A stretch of 64,000 bases of DNA, from NCBI RefSeq assembly GCF_012489685.1, contig NC_080042.1, forward strand, positions 77,443,093-77,507,092, written 5' to 3'. Shown one piece after another: positions 37,754-51,232 of this stretch. The notes beneath the pieces were generated by a model. The model saw only the letters and a program-made list of their open reading frames with translations. It was not told the origin of the DNA and made no database searches. Position 1 is the first letter of the stretch, and each line of letters starts with the position of its first letter. Made by a program: the position numbers and the translations under genes. This stretch comes from Lotus japonicus. Taxonomy: Eukaryota; Streptophyta; Magnoliopsida; Fabales; Fabaceae.

Positions 37754-40700
37754 ATGAGCAGCAGCAGCGGAGGCTCGGCGGAGAAGGCGAGGGTGAGCCG
37801 GACATCACTGATACTGTGGCACACGCACCAGAACGACGCGGCGGCGGTGCGGAAGCTACTGGAGGAGGATCCGTCGCTGGTGAAGGCCACTGATTACGAC
37901 AAACGCACGCCGCTCCACGTCGCTTCCCTCCACGGCTGGCTCGCCGTCGCCAAATGCTTGGTTGAATTTGGCGCTGACGTCAACGCCCAGGATCGTTGGA
38001 AAAACACTGTACACGAACTCACACTCTCTCTTCGTTTCCATTCTGTGATTGATTGATCAATTGAGTTTTTCTTTTCTTTTCTGTTTGCTCTGAAATTCAT
38101 TGTTGTTTGTTTATTGTGGAAAGCCTCTGGCAGATGCAGAAGGAGCTAAAAGAACTGCAGTGATTGAGCTTTTGAAATCACATGGTGGCTCCTCTTATGT
38201 AAGCCTTTTAATTTTTTTCAATAATTTAACAAGTTAATTCTATTATGTCAATCATTTTTCTGAAGATTTCAGTGGTTTAACATTATATAAATGATAATGC
38301 AAGTTTAACCAAGAGTGCTTCATTAAGCATTTTTAAGTGCTGATGAATTTTGTTTTTTTCACTGTTGTGTGCTCTGAACTGATCTTTGATGATACAGGGC
38401 CAAAGTGGAAGCCATTCTGATCAAAATCCTATTGCGCCCCCGGTGCCTAACAAGTGTGATTGGGAAGTTGATCCTTCCGAGCTGGACTTCTCGAAGTCAG
38501 TTGGTATTGGAAAGGTCTTTTCTACATTTCTGCATTTTCTGGATATCATTGGCATTAGCATATTAAGATCTTTCCAACAAATTCTAAATAGTTGCATTGC
38601 ACTGTGTTGTGGTCAGCTGTTCATTCTGAAGACTAGTGGTTCTAGATTTGTATCTTATCTCATTTAGATATGTATCACTCTGAGATTAATGCTATAATGC
38701 TTGGGGTCCTTGGCTTACAAATTTATTGATCGTGAGTCTGCCACCGTCAGTCTTTATAGTAAAATCTTGCTTCTGAATTTGCTTTAATTGCTGTCTTTCT
38801 TTATTTTTCATTGATGGATGATGATCTCACTAAAAGAAATATCTTTACACATTTTTCTGCTCTAGCTTAGAGTCCATTTGGATGCAAACAAAAAAGCACT
38901 TATTGGAACTTATTTAGTGCTTTTTTTTAGTAAATAAGCTCCAATAAACTCTAATATGCCGGTATCCAAACGGGGTCTTAATTTGCTTTCTGTACACACA
39001 GTGCTTCATGCCATGATTTTGTGTGATTACTTTGCTGCTCATATGATTTTACTTATACTTTGCATTTGCACAGTCGATGGACTAAATCTGCATATTATGT
39101 TTGGCATTATTGTGGATATGTTTCCTGAAGGGATCTTTTGGTGAGATTATAATAGCCCATTGGCGTGGAACACCTGTTGCTGTCAAACGCATTCTTCCAT
39201 CTCTTTCAGATGATAGATTGGTGATGTAATGTTCTTTATTTAATTCTAGGATTTCTCTCAATTTGTTTGCTATGAGTTTCAAGACGATGTGTGATGTAGA
39301 AATCTTCTTATTGCATGTCATTTGTGAATCTGCTTAAACTTATGATGAACTTTTATCCCGTCCCCTGTCAAGCCTTACATGAAGATGCAGGCAGGGTGGC
39401 TCCTCTTGGTGCCAGAGAAGGGGAGCATGATCCCAACAGTTTTTCAGTTTATTTTTTTTAAAACTTGGCTTTTACATGGGTTTTCTTTTTCAAATTCTTT
39501 TAACTTGGCTGTTCCAAACTAATTTTTTCTTACTGTGACCTGTCACAATCTTCCAATGGCTCCATCATTTCTGTAGTTGATCTGTTTCTGATGATAATAT
39601 TTTATTCTGCTTGAACTTACTTCCTCTTTTGGGCAAAAATAATTTATTCTAAAACATGTATAAGTATTCTTGTTTATCAATGAATAATCAAAACTAAAGG
39701 AGGTGGTGGGGGGAAGGGCATATGGACTTCCGATTGAGCTGTAATTTTCATAAGTAAACCACATTTTCCTATCTTGGATTTTTCTGCCATGTCATGCCTT
39801 AATCACTTATCATTTAATTTTTCTGTTGCTTTTTAATACAGTCAAGACTTCAGGCATGAGGTTAATTTACTTGTGAAGCTTCGTCACCCTAATATTGTTC
39901 AGTTTCTCGGAGCTGTTACTCACAGGAAGCCCCTTATGTTAATTACGGAGTATCTAAGAGGAGTATGTGAATGCATCTAAATCCTCCCAACTTAGCACTA
40001 GACACTTAGGTTCTGATGCACTGGACTTATGCAATCTTGTGCTTTAAGATTAAACTTTACTAAATTGCTATCTCATGCCATTATTAGGGTGATCTTTATA
40101 AGCACCTCAAGGATAAAGGTTCGCTAAGTCCTTCAACAGCCATAAACTTTGGCTTGGACATTGCCAGGTATGGTAACATTCTGTTTCCTTTTTTTCATTA
40201 CAAAGAGAACAAACAGAAACCATTTTTCTTTTTAAATTCATAAATAAAGAGAACAGACCGAAAATCACAAAATGAAAAGGAACATTTGCTCTTAAAAGCT
40301 CTTCAATCTCTTCGTGAATCTGTTATATGATCTCCCTCTAAAATGGATATAATTATAACAGGACAGTTACTGAGAATCTAGTCTATCCTGTCCTGATCTG
40401 AGATCACAAGGAAAGAACTCCTACAAAGGACCCTACACTTTTGAATCTTCCATTGCTGCTGACTAGATGGACGAAATATGTTCTGCGAAGGATGACCAAC
40501 CTGCTTCTAAAAAAATTCAAAAGCCATTTTAAAGCTGCAAAGCAACCTCATAATCTAATTTGAAAAATGACTATCTGAACTCTGAAATCAAATAAAACAA
40601 ACATTGAGATAAAAATAGTGTCTGAGCCTCTTGCTTTGTGACGTAATTGCTGTAGGTTACTGTGAACAACCATCCATGACCTTGTAAAAATCTTGCATGT

Positions 40701-43444
40701 TTATGGGTGTCTCTCTCTTTCCCTGAACTCATTTTAATTGGATTGTGTTTATGGCATTTCTTTGGTTCTCTGGTTATGGACAGATCAAAGGGTTTATCAT
40801 TTCAGATATGCATACAGATTGAGAAGCTTTTCTGAATTTTCCCATGCTCTATGGTCTTTTTTCCTCTTCTTTTGGACCATATATTACACTCCCTAATCCC
40901 CATAGATGTACTTTCTTCTCTGCTAAAAACGTAATAAAACAAAAAAGAAATTACTGAGATATTTGTTAGGAACTAGGATGTAGTTTGTTGAGCTTGTTGT
41001 GAATTCAAGTATGAATTTAGAGTCCCACAAACTCACACTTGCATTCACGACAATGAAAATGACCTTGTGAAAATCCATGAAGTTGTTTCCTTTTCTGCTA
41101 TTTCATGCATCAACCAAATTTTCCTGTGTAAGGATTTTGAATTTTCATTTTTTGGCAGGTCATTGAAGAAACAAAGTCGATAGCTAGGATAGAAAACAGT
41201 TAAGTTGGAGGATTTAATAATTAATAACAGTATCTCTAAAAATGTAAAAGTATGAAAAGTTAAGACATATGACCCTAGATACATACATAAGTACATAATC
41301 TTATATGATATTTGTTTCTTTGTTGTCATAGTTTGTATGTATAATGTATTAATAGTACCTAAAAAGCTAACCCCGACTTTTTGTTTGTTTGAAAATAAGC
41401 ATGAATCAAGCTACAATGGCTATGAACTGAATTCACAAATTGACTTAAAAAGGGATTGAAATTCTCGTTATTTCTCACTTCAGGAAACTGATTAGTTTTT
41501 TTGGAGGCGGTTGATGGAGGGGGGGGGGGGGTAGGAGGATTCCCTCAAAAATGTTTCTTGATGTATAACTGAGCCAATCTCAGAGCATCCTGTAATTTTT
41601 TGACATTGAGAAAACAGCATTGGTAATCTGAAAACATCTGCAAGCATGAAGCTTCATTGAATCTAATCATTATGCTAACATATATATTTTGTGATATTGT
41701 TTGTAGAGGGATGGCCTATCTTCACAATGAACCGAATGTTGTAATTCATCGAGACCTAAAACCTAGGTCAGATCTTTGTCTGTATCCTATATATGTTATC
41801 CTGATATGGATGACATGCCACATACTATTCCATGATTTTCTTTCTTCTAGATATAAAAAATATATATTTAATGTCATCTAGAACATCTAGGTGGAATTTA
41901 TGTGTATGCATTGCATGTTTTAATGTCATTTTTCGTCCCTGAAATTTCAGGAATGTTCTTTTAGTCAATTCTAGTGCTGACCATTTGAAAGTTGGGGATT
42001 TTGGACTAAGTAAGCTTATTAAGGTCGAAAGTTCACATGATATATACAAGATGACGGGTGAAACTGGAAGCTGTAAGTATCAGAGGATCCTTCAAGTTAA
42101 TAAGGGAAAGAGGAGCACTAGCAACACTCTTTTTCCAACACAGTCTCTCTTACTAGTTAAAATTCATGTGGGTCCTACTAAATAAGGAGTGGAACCCATA
42201 TGAGCTAGTGAGTTATGCTTGAATTTCAACCAATAAGAGTGTCCAGGAAAGAGAGTGTTGCTATCATTTATCTAAAAATGCATAGACGTGCCATTGCCAT
42301 GAACTTTAACCTTATCTTGAAATATCCACCTTGAAGTTTCAAGTTGGAATGAAGTCCTTAACTTCCGAAAATTTACTAATAGACCCCTTTGTTTACTAAT
42401 TAAAGTTATAATCAAGCATCACATTGCATGTTGATTAATACGAATGATAATCTCTAGTTTGTTTCCTTTATTTGAAAAAATTAATAGACCGGTATATGGC
42501 TCCTGAAGTCTTCAAACACCGGAGATATGATAAGAAAGTTGATGTCTTCTCCTTTGCAATGATTCTCTATGAGGTAATTCTTGTTGCTCAAGATTTAGCA
42601 TTTTGTGTGATCAAATTTGAAGCTAGTTCTAACTTCTAACTAATTCATAATCAATAAAAATCCTTATTTGGCACAGATGCTTGAAGGTGAACCACCTTTT
42701 GCAAATTATGAACCTTATGAGGGAGCCAAATGTGTAGCAGAAGGACACAGGCCTAATTTTAGGGCAAAGGGTTATATCCCTGAACTACGAGAGTATGATT
42801 CTTTTCCCTCCATCCATTTTCCCTTTGTTTTTTGTGTCCTTTACCTGTCTGCTCTCCTATGTGTTTGTTAATTGTTTGAGAACATCATTCTTATCTTGAA
42901 CCAAATATCTTAAGCATCCATTTTCCTCTTTTTCTTGTACTTTCTATATGTATGTGTGTGAACCGTATGTTTAAGTCGTTTATGATCTGATTCATTATGA
43001 ACGAGATTAATAGAATATGAGGGATGTTTATGTTTTTATTTCTTCAGTATATACATGGAAGAACATTATAAAACTTAGCTTACTCTAGCTACTTGGTACA
43101 TCCACTTTCGAGCATAATTGACCAGTATAAATAAATATGACATCTCTCATTTTGAGATCACTTATGAATAGGTTCTGGATGATTTGCAAATTAGGCTGTT
43201 AGAAGTTCAAGTTCAGTTCAATAAGTATTTCTTTTATATGTGTATCAGGTCAGGGTTAGGTTTGTTATCTATAATCATATGAGTTGTCTTATGGACTCTG
43301 ACCTCACATGTTCATAGGTTAACAGAGCAATGTTGGGATGCTGACATGAATCAAAGACCTTCCTTCATAGATATCCTTAAACGGCTTGAAAAGATCAAAG
43401 AAAATTTACCTTCAGATCATCACTGGAGCTTGTTCAATTCATAA
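37754..43444 (+). CDS. VIK: VIK-type ankyrin-repeat Raf-like protein kinase
   Basis: Eleven exons: 37754-38008, 38124-38198, 38398-38514, 39131-39225, 39842-39962, 40088-40167, 41707-41766, 41951-42072, 42488-42573, 42677-42792 and 43318-43444, with consistent phases, giving 417 residues. Residues about 15-105 are ankyrin repeats (DYDKRTPLHVASLHGW, VEFGADVNAQDRWKN). The kinase domain runs from the GIGKGSFGE loop near 146-154, through K168 in VAVKR, HRDLKPRN (D264), DFG (D284) and MAPE (315), to DMNQRPSF. All catalytic residues are present, so it should be active. Known of the family: VH1-interacting kinase, an ILK-like group C Raf MAPKKK, acts in auxin/brassinosteroid-linked vein development and in sugar transporter regulation. 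Some introns contain MITEs. The gene converges with the first p24 gene. Confidence 0.94.
38870..38977. mobile_element. Small Harbinger-like MITE in a VIK intron
   Basis: A 108-bp element with ends GAGTCCATTTGGATGC and the complement of GACCCCGTTTGGATACC, flanked by TTA on both sides (38867-38869 and 38978-38980). A diverged relative of its body (GAGCACTTATTGGAGTTTAT) is seen near 30255 in a VTI1 intron. Confidence 0.75.
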
Positions 43445-43660
43445 ATTCCTGGAGCATTAGAATATCCAGAAATACCAGATAAGTTTAAAAAAATATCTCC
43501 CCTCTCCTCCATTCCCCTCAAATCATCCATTATGTAAAATTTATTTTCCATGGAAACTCTTTTGCCATTAATAAAAGGGAATGATCCTAGAGAATTTAAA
43601 ATCCCCCATAGAGTATCTTATAAATTGATGTCAGTATATTTTACAGGGGTGCATAAACTA

Positions 43661-45043
43661 TCAGAAAAAAATTATGATTTTATTTTTCTCAAAAAAGGTC
43701 TTCAAGTGCCATAGCTGCAACCCTGCTACTGAGAAGCTAACAACAAGTGAGACCAAACTCAACCAGAACATTCTGGTGTTGGTTTCCCAGCTGAACATTT
43801 GGTTTTCATCTTCTCTGAAAGAAAAATGGTTCATAATAATAATAATAAGAATACTGCACTTGAAAATTGAATTAAGAAGACACGAAGAAATATGATGGCT
43901 TACCGATATCGAAGGTAAGACATCTCTGCATGAATGGAAGAGGCAGTTTCCAGCAAATTCATTACACTTGATGCCATTGCCTGTCACACATATGAGACAT
44001 CATTTAAGAATATTTTTCCTCTTTCATTGAACACGAAGTTGGCAAAGACTACTCATACATGTCATGAAGAATTAGAGGCAGTAATGATTGAACTCTTTAG
44101 CCCTTAATCATAAAGGCTATAATACCATGTCATGAACTAATTATTCCAAAAGCTTAAGTTGTTGGGTAGTGAAAATATGATTAGTTATATTTCTAACATA
44201 AATTAGATGCAGAAGTCATGCCAAAGGACACCTACAATCAAGTGTAATCAAACCCTAATAAGAGCAATATGAGAAAGCACCACACATGTGTGGTGAAATG
44301 AAGGGGAGGGAAGAGTTACATGGCCATTGACCTAGAAATTGCATTTTTTAAGGTTAAATTGACTATGTTATGCAGGTAAGAATTGCTAGTAAAGAGCTTG
44401 AGGAATTCATCCTATTTCTTATCATGATTCATATAATTCAGTACTAGTATTTAACTTACATCAACATTTGTTTTCTTAGCAACATTGGTCCATTCCCTAG
44501 CAGCCACACCCGACTTCCAATCAAAATCAACGGAGAGAGTTATATGGGGATCGTGTTTATCTTTATCCTCGGCAACTATAAAACATGCTATGTAGTTACC
44601 AGCTTCCACTGTCTGGAATGCAAACTGCCCAGATTGAATATGATCCCCAAGGTGATTCACTTTCCCACTTGGAGAAAGCACCTAACATAACAACAAATCA
44701 AAATTCACAACCCTAGAATCAAATTTATCACTACAATAATCAAGCACAAAAATTGAACAATGGGCATTAAAAAAGATTGGATTATTTTTTTCTTCTTTCA
44801 AGTGATGTAGATCGAACATGGTACCCGAACGATGAGTTTGTGGGATTCAGGTAAGGGTTGACCCTGATTGGGATTGGCGATGCTGTAGTTTCCCACTGTC
44901 AAGGATTTGGACCTTATGTCTTCGGTGATGCATTTGAAATGATCAGATTGCACTTCGAACCTTATGGATTGAACTGAATGTGAAAGCAATCCCAAAACTA
45001 GAAGGAGAAATAGCAAATGGGGTTCAGGGTTTAATCCAAACAT
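43661..45043 (-). CDS. p24-delta family cargo receptor, copy A (altered tail)
   Basis: Four exons on the minus strand: 45043-44825, 44681-44460, 43980-43904 and 43814-43661, giving 223 residues. It has a signal peptide (LLFLLLVLGLLSHSVQS), then a GOLD domain (RFEVQSDHFKCITEDIR to VDFDWKSGV), a short coiled-coil, and one membrane helix (WLSLVSLVVSFSVAGLQLW). Normal p24-delta tails end FFEKKKII or similar. Here the tail reads FFEKNKIIIFF, so the -3/-4 dilysine COPI signal is lost through a Lys-to-Asn change and a four-residue run-on. p24 proteins cycle between ER and Golgi and sort cargo such as GPI-anchored proteins and K/HDEL receptors. The stop codon lies 216 bp from that of VIK, tail to tail. 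Confidence 0.9.
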
Positions 45044-46426
45044 GATTGTGTGCTGAGAAGAATTGAAACAAGTGTGTTTCTGATTCGTTTGGCTTCAAAC
45101 TGGTAAGAGTGGTACAAATATTTGATTTGATGAAGATGGTTATAATTATGTCCAAATTTGATTGTTACGTGGTTGTTTTTCATTGGAACATGCACGTAAT
45201 GCTTCTTTCATTTTTCCTTCCTGTTGATTGTTGGAGGCTTGGAGCATTCATTTCTTTCTTTAAACAGGTTTAACAAATTTGACTATGTGTAAATTATTTT
45301 TTTATTTTGACGGTAATATGGGCAAATTACTTTTTTTTTTGAAACATGAGAAATTACTTAGGAAATGTTTTTATGTGGTTCTCATTTTAAATTACGTGTA
45401 TTAATTTATATTTATAGGTAAACATTTATTCATTTTCTGATTTTAAGTAAAAAGGAAATCCTGGAGAAAATTTATTTGTACTGAAATAACAAAAAGAAAA
45501 AATTATTTGAACTAATAGAAAAATTATTTGCACTAACTAACCGATCAGAACTAATAAAATCATAAAGATTACAAATCAAATTTTTAAAATGAATAGATAA
45601 AACTTAAAAGAGTTTTCCGATGCATCGAAAAAAAAGATAAAACTTAAAAGCTATAGTCCAGTAAAACTAAAAGCAGCTTTAAATTGTTATCGTTTTTCAA
45701 ATTACAATAAGTAGATAAAATCTATATTCTAAATTTCTACATTTAAAAATATATATCAAATTGATTACTTTTTTTCTAATTAAAAAATTAATTAGAGTGC
45801 ATTTGTTTCAGATTAAAAAAATAATTTTTAATGGTCTAAAAATTGAATTTCTTTGCATATTTTTAATAATTTGTGTTTGGTTATACCAATTAAAGCCTTT
45901 TTTATCTTCTCTCTTATATATATTTCTAGTGATATGAATTTTATTCAGGCGCCGATACCAATAATTCTTACTTGGAGAGGAACCAAAATAAAAAAAATTA
46001 AAATGACATTATAAGCTATCATCTTCACAAACACACAACACACACAAAAATCATTAAAAAACCAAGAAATTCTTCAATAAACCTAGAAAATCATCAATTA
46101 CAAAAAAAAATCCATAAACTCTTCCCCACATTTCACCTTTGTAGCTTTTAGGTTTTATAATCCATTTTGAGTTTAAAAAATAAATCCAAACATGCATATG
46201 GGATCAGAATGCTGCCAATGGAAATTAAATGCGTGGCTGAATTGCACTTGAGGGCATCAAAATAATCTATCAGGGGATATTTGTTGATTTTAACTTGTTT
46301 TTTAAGAGAACATTAACAATCCTTAAAATTTATTTGCTATGGAAACCATTTTTCCAATAATAAAAAGGAATAATCCTAGTCTTCCTAGATAATTTAGAGG
46401 CCCCCATAGTGTATGACAAAAAAAAA
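45044..46426. other. Spacer between p24 copies A and B
   Basis: AT-rich, with no gene seen. It holds the copy A promoter side and the copy B 3' flank. The segment just before 46427 resembles the 3' flank of copies A and C, showing that the duplication unit included flanking DNA. Confidence 0.5.
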
Positions 46427-48452
46427 TTATATGATTTTCTTTTTCTCAAAAAAGGTCTTCAAGTGCCATAGTTGCAACCCTGCTACTGAGAAGCAGACAA
46501 AAAGTGAGAGCAAACTCAACCAGAACATTCTGGTGTTGGTTGCCCAGTTGAACTCTTGATTTTCATCTTGTCTGAAAGAAAAATTGTACATTTAAGAACA
46601 CTGCACTTGAAAACTGAATTAAGAAGACACAAACAAATGTGATAGCTTACCGAAGTCGAAGATAAAACATCTCTTCATGAATGGAAGAGACCGTGTTCTG
46701 CAAATCCATTACACTTGATGTCATTGCCTGTAACACATGTGAGACAAATGGTTTAAGAATATCTTTTTCTTTCATTGAACACGCATTTAGCAAAGATTAC
46801 CAATACATCTACAAATGGTGCGTTTGGATTGAAGTAAGTGTTTATGGTAATAACGCTGATTACATAACATTTATTCATAAGTTTAATTGACAAGCTCGGT
46901 GAAATTAAAAAAGCTCAAAGTAACACATAGGTAGGTACTATGTTGTCAATCCCAATTCTCAGCTCGTTGCGATTGACTTCAAAACTGGGATAGAGGGATC
47001 CCAGAAAGCGGGATGGTCAGGATAGTGAAAGTTAATCTATGTTTTATATTAGTTGTACCATATATACATACTAAATCAATGATAAATACATGATAGAACA
47101 TAGGAGAAGAGAGTCGAAGTTGGTAGTATAGAAGTGACACTCATTGGAGAAAGGTCAAAGGTCTTATCGTGGTCGTTGTCGGTCGGTTATGGGTCGAAGA
47201 GAGAGAAGGCGCAAAGGTAGAGCATAGGAGAAGAGGGTTGAAGTGGGTAGAAGAGAGGAAAATATTGAACAAAATCAAATTGCTAGGGTTTTTTCCGTTG
47301 CGAAAACAAAAAAAATACCTCTAAATAAAACCTCCAACGTTTGCATATTTTTGGAATATTGGGGCCTTCACCATCCTGACAGGAGGTCGGGATCCCAGCT
47401 GGATGGCGGGGACAATGAACTAAGCAGGGATTGAAAAATTCATCCCAAGGCATGGCTGAGATGGGAACTCGGGATCCCTCGACATCCCGCCGATATTGAC
47501 AACTTAGGGTAGGTATTTATGAATATAAGTTCAAAACAACTTATAATTAAGTCATAATCTATTCTCATCCAATTACACAAACACGTGTATAAGTCTTATC
47601 CTATAAACTAAACTTATAAAATTCGATTAAGTTGGGACCAACTGAGAGTGAGTTGGACTATTATTTTACAAACACAATCAATAGAAAAACTCAAAACATA
47701 CTACATGCTGTTTATCTGATTGTTTTTGTTAATGGAAATTAGATATCAAATTATTGGTTTCTTTTTAGGTACATCGGAAGAAATACCAAATCACACGACA
47801 CATACAAATCAATGGCAATCAAACTCTAATGAAAACAATAGGACAGAGCACCACATATGCACTAACAAAAGCTAAGGCACATGTTAAATTATGCTAGATT
47901 CCTTATTGAACTAAAAATTGCAATCATTTGACTTACATCAATGTTGGTTTTCTTAGCAACATTCCAATCCTTGGTTGGCACACCCGACCTCCATTCAAAA
48001 TCAACAGAGAAAGTTACCTTGGGATTGTGATCTGCACCCCAAAAACATATAATGTAGTTACCAGTCTCCACTGCCTCAAATGCAAATTGCCCTGATTGAA
48101 CATGATCTCCAAAGTGACCCAATTCCTCACCAGGCGAAACCAACTAACAATTAACAACAAATCAAATTTAAATTCACAACTCCAATATTCAAGCACATAA
48201 ATTGAACAAAGAGTTTAGAATTTTTGGTACCCGAACAATGAGTTTGTGTGATTCAGGTAAGGGGTGACCCTCATTGGGATTGGCAATGCTATAGTTTCCC
48301 ACTGTCATGGAATTGGGCCTCATGTCTTCGGAGATGCATCTGGCTCCACCAGATTGCACTTCAAACCTCAGGGATTGAACTGATGAATGTGAAAACAGTA
48401 CCAGAACTAGAAGGAAAATTAGCAAATGGGGTTGTGGGTTTAAGCTAAACAT
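46427..48452 (-). CDS. p24-delta family cargo receptor, copy B
   Basis: Four exons: 48452-48231, 48143-47937, 46727-46651 and 46571-46427, giving 216 residues. It opens MFSLNPQPHLL with a hydrophobic signal peptide. The GOLD domain has RFEVQSGGARCISEDMRP, GNYSIANPNEG and CFWGADHNPKVTFSVDFEW. A coiled-coil (SSIHEEMFYLRLR) and one membrane helix (LSLFVCFSVAGLQLW) follow. The tail FFEKKKII keeps both the diphenylalanine and the dilysine trafficking signals. Exon layout is identical to copies A and C. Intron 2 (46728-47936) is longer than in copy A because of added unrelated sequence around 46900-47500. Confidence 0.91.
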
Positions 48453-49547
48453 GATTGTGTGCTGACAAGAAGAAGAATGAAAAGGAAGTGAATCGCGTAT
48501 ATTTTGATAATATGATACATAACGCTTAACAAATTTGATTCGTTTGGTTTGGCATTCATTTCTTTCTTTATAAGCAGTTTAACAAATTTGAATGTAGGTA
48601 AAAGGGTAAGTTATTGATCCATCAAAAGTCAAAACTTCACATTAATCATCATAACATTTACAATTAAATCTTCAAAATAAATTGATAAAAGCTATAGTAC
48701 AGTCAAACTATAAAAACAGCTTCTTCTTTTTTCTTTAAAAAAAAACAGTTTTAAATTGCCATCACTTTTTATTTTTTATTTCAATTTTGTTTAACTTTTT
48801 AAAACAAACTAAAAACAATTTCGCAACGGCCTTGGGAGTGGATCATTGGCTTCATGGGAGCTAGTGGTTATGATGATATTCTTCATATGGAGTGTTGGGG
48901 CATTTTCCGTGGCTTGTGATCAAGGCTACATAATGGTCATTTGCTACTCAGATTTCCTTTTTGTTATATCTTTAATCGGGACTCCACCCACGAACTTCCA
49001 TATGTGTGTAGTCCTCATTGATAAACAATTGGACGTTCAGGTTGCCCATTCTCTACGGGAGGGCAATGTGTGTGCCGATTTTTTGGTCAAAGTCAGGGCT
49101 CGTCAAGGCGGTGGCTTTGTTCTAGTATAGGATCCGGCGAATCTTGCTCCTCATCTCTTGACGGATGTTATAGGAACTAGTTTTCCGGTACTTAGTTGTC
49201 TTGAGTGTTTTGTATTTATGTTTTTATCCTCTTGTACCAAAAAAGCTACAAAATAGTTATGTGTTTAACTATATTAATAATTACCAACAAGACGTTAGTA
49301 AACTAAACTCTTACTGATGATAGCACGAATTTGAATCACATAAAAATTAGGAGGGATATACGACAATTTCTCAGTTAAAAAAACATTAACAGTCCTTTCA
49401 ATTTATTTGCCACAAAAACTGCTTTTCCATTAATAAAAAGGGAATAGTCCTAGATAATTTAGAGAACCCCATAGCATATCCTTATAAATTGGCGACCGTA
49501 TATGTTACAGGGGCACATGAGAAAGGTGTATAAACTATCACAAAAAA
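48453..49547. other. Spacer between p24 copies B and C
   Basis: It contains the copy B promoter side and an RNase H relic on the plus strand (listed). The right end matches the 3' flanks of the other p24 copies. Confidence 0.5.
48846..49190 (+). pseudogene. RNase H C-terminal fragment of a LINE-like element
   Basis: The plus strand reads HSLREGNVCADFLVKVRARQ and, after a stop, DPANLAPHLLTDVIGTS. This is the H..REGN..AD.LA ending of plant RNase H-like (RVT_3) domains plus its usual short tail. The upstream half is missing or unrecognisable. It lies between two p24 copies. Confidence 0.65.
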
Positions 49548-51232
49548 TTATATGATTTTCTTTTTCTCGAAAAAGGTCTTCAAGTGCCATAGCTGCAACC
49601 CTGCTACTGAGAAGCAGACAAAAAATGATAGCAAACCCAACCAGGCCATTCTGGTGTTGGTTGCCCAGGTGAACTCTAGATCTTCAAATTCTCTGAAAGA
49701 AAAAATGGTTCATGATAATAATTATAAGAGTAATGCACTTGAAAACTAGATTAATTAAAAGACACCAACAAATGTGAGATAGCTTACCGATTTCGAATGT
49801 AAGTCATCTCTTCATGAATGGAAGTGACAGTTTCCACCAAATTGAATAAACTTACTGTCATTGCCTGTCACACACGTGAAACAAATCATTGAAGAATATT
49901 TTTCTTTCACTTTTTTTAATAATACAAAATGAATTAAGAATAGGAGTGCAAGAGGTACTTCAATCCCTCATACAATAAAAAGAGAGAAAGCAAGACAAAG
50001 ACAAAGAAAAATATAGTTCAGTAACATAAAGGTAAACCAGCTAAACCAGAAAAAACCAACAACAAGGATCTACAAATAGTTTTCTTCCATTGAGTACAAG
50101 CAAACTAATAACTTCATTAACTAAGTACTTATAGTAAAATGTTCATCAATGAATGGTTAAATTGGTTATTGAAGTGTTGGCACTAGCAAATTTGTTTCAA
50201 TACATCTTGCAGTCCTTAATTGTATAAAATATCAATCAAGTTAGTTAGTTTTGCATAAACTAACTTAATCAACATTTTACACAATAAAGAACTGCAAAGA
50301 TATTTCTTTCTTCTATACAAACTTGTGAGCTACCAACATTTTTAAGAATCAATCTAACCATTCACTTAGATATATCACATAATCATATATTCAAAAGTTT
50401 ATTCAACAAACAAAGTTATTCAAATAAGCTTCAAAATATAGTTCATATGTAAATTGACTTACATCAACGTTCCTTCTCTTAGCAACATTATTGAACCCAG
50501 TTTTGGCAGCCACTGCCACACCCGTCCCCCATTCAAAATCAACGGAGAGAGTTATCTTGGGATGGTGTTCCACACCCCAAAAACATGCTACGTAATTACC
50601 TTCCTCCGTTGTCTCGAATTTAAACTGTCCTGACTCAACATGATTTGCAAAGTGACTCGACATCTTACTAGGCGTATCCACCTAACAACAAATCAAATTA
50701 TTAACCGAAAATAATTTTCCGATGTACCAAAAAAAAAAATTTTAACCGAAAATTAAATTCATCGCTTCAATATTCGGATATGAATTCACTATAGTCATTA
50801 GTTTCAGCCGTCACTGCAATCAAGATTTGCACTTGCGGAAGGTAATTTCAATTTCAGACGCTGATGTTCTGGAAGTGCGAATCTTAACCGTTTGTGACCA
50901 TAGGAACCAACATATCCAAATTCCCTATATCTATGCACAAAAAATGAACAAATGGACATTAAAAACAGTTTGGATTTTTTTTCTCTGTTTCAAATGATGT
51001 AGATAGGTACCCGAACGATGAGTTTGTGGGATTCAGGTAAGGGTTGACCCTCGTTGGGATTGACGATGCTGTAGTTGCCTATTGACATGGAATTTTTCCT
51101 TATGTCTTCATGGATGCATTTGACTTCACCAGATTTCACTTCAAACCTCAAGGATTGAACTGAATAATGTGAAAGCAATCCAAGAACTAGAAGGAGAATT
51201 GGCAAATGGGGTTGTGGGTTTAATCCAAACAT
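49548..51232 (-). CDS. p24-delta family cargo receptor, copy C
   Basis: Four exons: 51232-51011, 50681-50463, 49864-49788 and 49692-49548, giving 220 residues. It has a signal peptide (PILLLVLGLLSHYSVQS), a GOLD domain (RFEVKSGEVKCIHEDIR, CFWGVEHHPKITLSVDFEW), a coiled-coil (TSIHEEMTYIRNR) and a membrane helix (LGLLSFFVCFSVAGLQLW). The tail FFEKKKII is canonical. Four extra residues near VAVAAKTG relative to copy B lie at the end of the GOLD domain. Copies A, B and C share intron positions and much flanking sequence, so they arose by tandem duplication. Confidence 0.91.
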
